A stretch of DNA of 64,000 bases from Sphagnum magellanicum (Eukaryota; Streptophyta; Sphagnopsida; Sphagnales; Sphagnaceae), in contig CM038917.1 in assembly GCA_021904315.1 (NCBI GenBank), positions 10,214,041 to 10,278,040 of the forward strand, read 5' to 3'. Made by a program: the position numbers and the translations under genes. Below are positions 60,301 through 64,000 of this stretch, piece after piece. Numbering within the stretch: the stretch's first letter is position 1; every line of letters starts with the position of its first letter. The notes beneath the pieces were generated by a model, which saw only the letters and a program-made list of their open reading frames with translations, did not search any database and was not told the DNA's origin.

Positions 60301-63300
60301 CGTTAACAAGTGAAAAGGAAATGAAATTCAACCTCGCATGCTTGTTGTAGTAGCTTGCATGATGAGGATACTAAGTATCGACTTTGATCATTTGCTGTAT
60401 ATCTCTTGATTGATAGTTCAACATCAAGATTGAGTCTTCCATAGCTCTTGTGAAAATGCAACAACAAACTCTAGGACACAGATTTTGTATAATGGGTATT
60501 GCCAATTTTGGGCCAGATTTGTGGAGAGTCACAAAATCTTAGTTTTACAAAAACAACAATTTATTGTTGTTCATATCACAATAATATTTGCAGGTCAAAA
60601 GGATTCAACAATCTAATCAATCACTTTTTATTTTCCATCAAATTTCATTTCGATGTCAAAAAATAAAATGAAAACACATTTGTTGGAGTGCTAATGATCC
60701 ATTTTGCATTATCACACCAAATATAATAATTTGGGTATATTGAAGCCGGATGGCACCTATGGCCTGGCATTATGGGAGTGGATGCTAAAGTTTCCTTTTG
60801 AAAATATGTATTGCCTATGGGTATATTAACTATGATCTAATTACATCATAATTGTAGGATGCCACAATGATCCATGCATGCAAAATCCGAACATTAGATC
60901 AAAAACACTATAAACATAAGCTTTGAATACATAATCAAAACTAGTACTAAAAATTGCTCCACCAAGAATTACCTCAAACAACATCAAACTATCCCCTAAA
61001 ATACAAGAAGAAAGGAAGGTCAATAAGGACCTTCATGCACAATGTCATCCATAACAATTGTGACCATTAACATTCATTGTAGCTATTATGGCTAAAATAT
61101 TTTGACACCCATTGTAACCAATATGGCTACAAACATTTGACAAATTTTGGGGCTATAGTCCCATAACACCTTAAAAATGAGGCATGTGATTTTTGGTGGG
61201 AAAATTGACCTATCCTTCCAAGCCCTAATTTCTCAAACATGATTCTATCAAGCCATTGGTCTAACACAATTGTTATCCTTCTTGAGTAAACCAAAGAAAC
61301 AAATGATGTCAACTTTAACCAACATCATTGAAATATTTCTTGCTTGTTGGTTATTGTCTTCTTTTTGGGGTGGGCTTCACAAACAATTGTATTGTAATGA
61401 TACATTTATACCATGAAAAAATACAATGGCAATATTAATACACAACATGGCCAAAGAAAACAATGTTAAGATTGTTGAAATATATGAGAAATTTTTTAAT
61501 GATTTTTTTGTTATTTGATAATGTGTAAATAACTTGGAAACAACTTTTAAAAATCTAGAATGTGTTTCATCATAAAAAAATCCACCACTTTGGAATAAAA
61601 TTTATCTAATTAAAAAAAACCCCATTTCTTGTATTGAGTTTAATGCAACATCTAAACATTGAATTGTTTTTTCATGGTGACAACACTATAAATTAGTATA
61701 TTGTAACACCTTAACAGCTTTGATGCTAATTAAATTAATTATAGAAATGTTGAATTGTTTATAAAAAATATGTTTTTCAAGGTACAAAATTTTGTGAAGG
61801 AAGATAGAGAATTGATTATAAAAAAAAAAGCCATTTTTTTAATGAAAATTTGAAATTTAATTAATTATTTGCCAAACGTTTTGAAGCTGCCCTTGTACTA
61901 TGATAATCAACACAACATATGTAATTAACACCAAAACCTTAAAAATATTGTAAATGTACAAGTATAGTATTGATTCAAATGTGATTCAATGTTGTGCTTG
62001 GTGGTTTACCACCATGTGATGTTTCCCAATTGGATCCTACACCCAAAAACAAGAAGTGGGGTTGATAGACATTTTTGAAATTAACATCTAGCCAAGCACC
62101 CTAATGGCTACAAGGTCTCATGACCACTTTGACCACACTAAAAGTGAATGTGGCTTTAATTTCCTTATTAAATCAAGTAGATGCTAAGTATGCATGATAA
62201 ACAACCAAATTACACAAATGGGTTGTGGGGGGTGTGATTGGACCCTCCAAAACTAAAGGAACATCAAGCCCTATGGAGAAGAAATTTTGAAGGACTATGT
62301 TGCCCTTATTGTGGTTCAAGTGTCCACCTTCTTCCAAAAGGTTAAACAATAAGGAATTCAATCATGTTTGTTCCATAGATTTCATATCATTCTTTTCCTT
62401 CAAACATATTTGGAAGCAACCCAATTTCTCATCATATGCAAATACATCAAAATGTTCACATGAATATAATTCACACATGTTTATGTGAGTAATGTGGAAG
62501 GTCCAATCTATGTCACAAACGATAAAAAAATGGGGTTTTCAAATACCTTTTATTTGCATGGTACTACATGCAACATGTGGCCATTGAGATTTGTATTCAC
62601 TTAGATCCAATGGAAAAACATAGAGCATATGAAGTGTCTTATCTTTATATCTTTGAGTTCATGACATTTTGGTCTTCAATGATTGCTACCTCGATAAACA
62701 TTGAGCTTTTTTGATACTTTGTTCAGCCTTTAGCATCCCATCTCTTCATTTGAAATCATCTTCACTTTTATTTTTTTTCATTTGGATTGATTCATTTACA
62801 TTCAAATGTCTTCTATTTTCACACATTTTCTCTCCTAACGAGAAAGTTAATTTCTTGACCTTTTCAGGTATGTCTATGACACATGTTGCACAAAAGTTGT
62901 TGAAAACATGTCTTTAAAACATACACCTTCTCAAGATGTTAACTTTTACACATGTTTTGCCTCCTTGCACTTGTGGCTTATTTGTTTGCCTTACACATAC
63001 ATGCCTCAATCACCACTACCCCAAAACCTACCCATACTAGATCTATATTCATTTTGTTTAGCATTTACATTTTCATTCACAATCACTTTTGAGTTTGAAA
63101 ACAAAATTGAAATAACCAAAAAGAAAATTCATGTAATTGTTAAAGAATGTTGTTGAGTTTTTTTGCTTTCAAAAGGAACCTTTGATCCTAGTTTTAATTT
63201 TTTTTTCTTTTTTTTTTAACAATCTTTTGGTCCAGTATTAAGACCAATTGTTTGGATTTCTAAAAGTTCTAGTTTTGATCATTTTTACAAAGAATTTGGA

Positions 63301-64000
63301 GTTGGGTTAACCTAGGACTACATTTGATTCCATCGCCATTACACATAAATAATTATTAAATTTTTTTTGTGTAATATTAGTTTGTTCATTTAATGCACAT
63401 AATACAAAATAAAAATTATGTAATATCAATTGTGTATTACGAATCACATGCAATAACTTGCTTAAAATGGAAGGTCAAGCTTATTATTTAAAGTTATACT
63501 TGGGTTAAAATGGGGCCACACCTCTTGTTTAAGTTCTAATTCAATTTTGAAAAGAAGCTTATTATTTCTTGATTGTTTCAATGACAATTCCAACAAAAAC
63601 CCACAACCTTTATTTTAAAAACCCTAAAACCTAACCCACAACTTAAACCTAAACTTGTCTAAATTCAAGGACTTGCCAACACTAATGAGGGGACTCCCAG
63701 ACATTAGGACCCATTTGATGTAAATGAACATTAATTATGGCATATAAAAAACACATTTGATCCAAATTTCAAAAAAAATTAACCTAGTAAAGATAAATAG
63801 GTATAAAATAAAGGTATAAAAGGTTTGTAAAATTATAAATCTTAGTAAAAGTAAGGGTAAAATGAACATTTACCCTATTGGCAAGGCAAGGTAAGGATAA
63901 ATATTTCATCATTTATTGTATACACATTATGTGAATATAAGTGGATAAAAATGTACAATACAAAAATATTTGCACAAATTCAGCATATTTCAAAGTGAAT
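60301..64000. other. AT-rich intergenic desert
   Basis: I see no supportable gene, tandem array or transposon terminus here. Short open frames at 62173-62361 (-) and 62908-63156 (+) are AT-biased and without motifs. Confidence 0.6.

Noticed and set aside
62173..62361. Minus-strand frame considered as a retrotransposon fragment
   Set aside because: No reverse transcriptase, integrase or Gag motif can be read in or around it, and no flanking long repeats were seen.

Overview
The window is plant nuclear DNA. Its genes have GT-AG introns, a plastid NADH-glutamate synthase fused into one polypeptide, a plant-type SPO11-2, an HP30-type plastid Tim17/SAM protein and a plant-type ribosomal protein eL29. 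Genes are fairly compact with introns mostly of 100-500 bp. They sit in two islands of moderate GC, separated by long AT-rich stretches of decayed sequence and microsatellites. The form of one degenerate hAT-like transposase (about 36.4-38.1 kb) resembles elements I associate with mosses. A bryophyte, probably a moss, is my best guess; this is inference and not proven here.

Layout. 1-9.0 kb: AT-rich intergenic DNA with short tandem duplications and microsatellites and no recognisable gene. 9.2-23.5 kb (+): GLT1, NADH-dependent glutamate synthase, reconstructed as 25 coding exons encoding about 2306 residues with continuous reading phase, behind a promoter with nested dyad symmetry, a TATA-like box and a leader containing three short uORFs. 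25.0-28.4 kb (-): SPO11-2, the meiotic topoisomerase-VI-A-like protein, in 11 exons and tail-to-tail with GLT1; one internal splice junction could not be resolved in phase. 28.5-28.8 kb: a tandem repeat just upstream of the SPO11-2 start. 29.6-32.6 kb (-): an HP30-like Tim17/Tim22/Tim23 protein with a C-terminal SAM domain, 6 exons, 260 residues. 33-42.5 kb: AT-rich desert holding a broken hAT-like transposase. 42.5-43.65 kb: an isolated GC-rich promoter-like block, then nested 130-bp/445-bp repeats. 43.7-47.1 kb (+): a plastid RBL9-type rhomboid pseudoprotease, 6 coding exons, 580 residues. 48.2-49.1 kb (-): ribosomal protein eL29 (62 residues) with a telo-box and a three-copy 132-bp repeat in its promoter region. 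50.4-51.05 kb (+): a single-exon membrane-anchored protein that looks like the LEA_2/NHL family. 51-64 kb: a second AT-rich desert with a small hAT dimerisation-domain relic at 58.4-58.6 kb and an unexplained block of higher-complexity sequence at 58.9-60.3 kb.

The genes do not form a pathway. GLT1, HP30 and RBL9 are expected to act in plastids, SPO11-2 in meiotic nuclei and eL29 in cytosolic ribosomes. I did not find a clearly new biological system. The most useful leads are the symmetric GLT1 promoter elements and uORFs, the repeat arrays directly upstream of three housekeeping or meiotic genes, the rhomboid with replaced catalytic residues and a duplicated N-terminal motif, and the unresolved SPO11-2 splice junction. 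All exon boundaries were read by eye from reading frame and splice signals, without transcript evidence.
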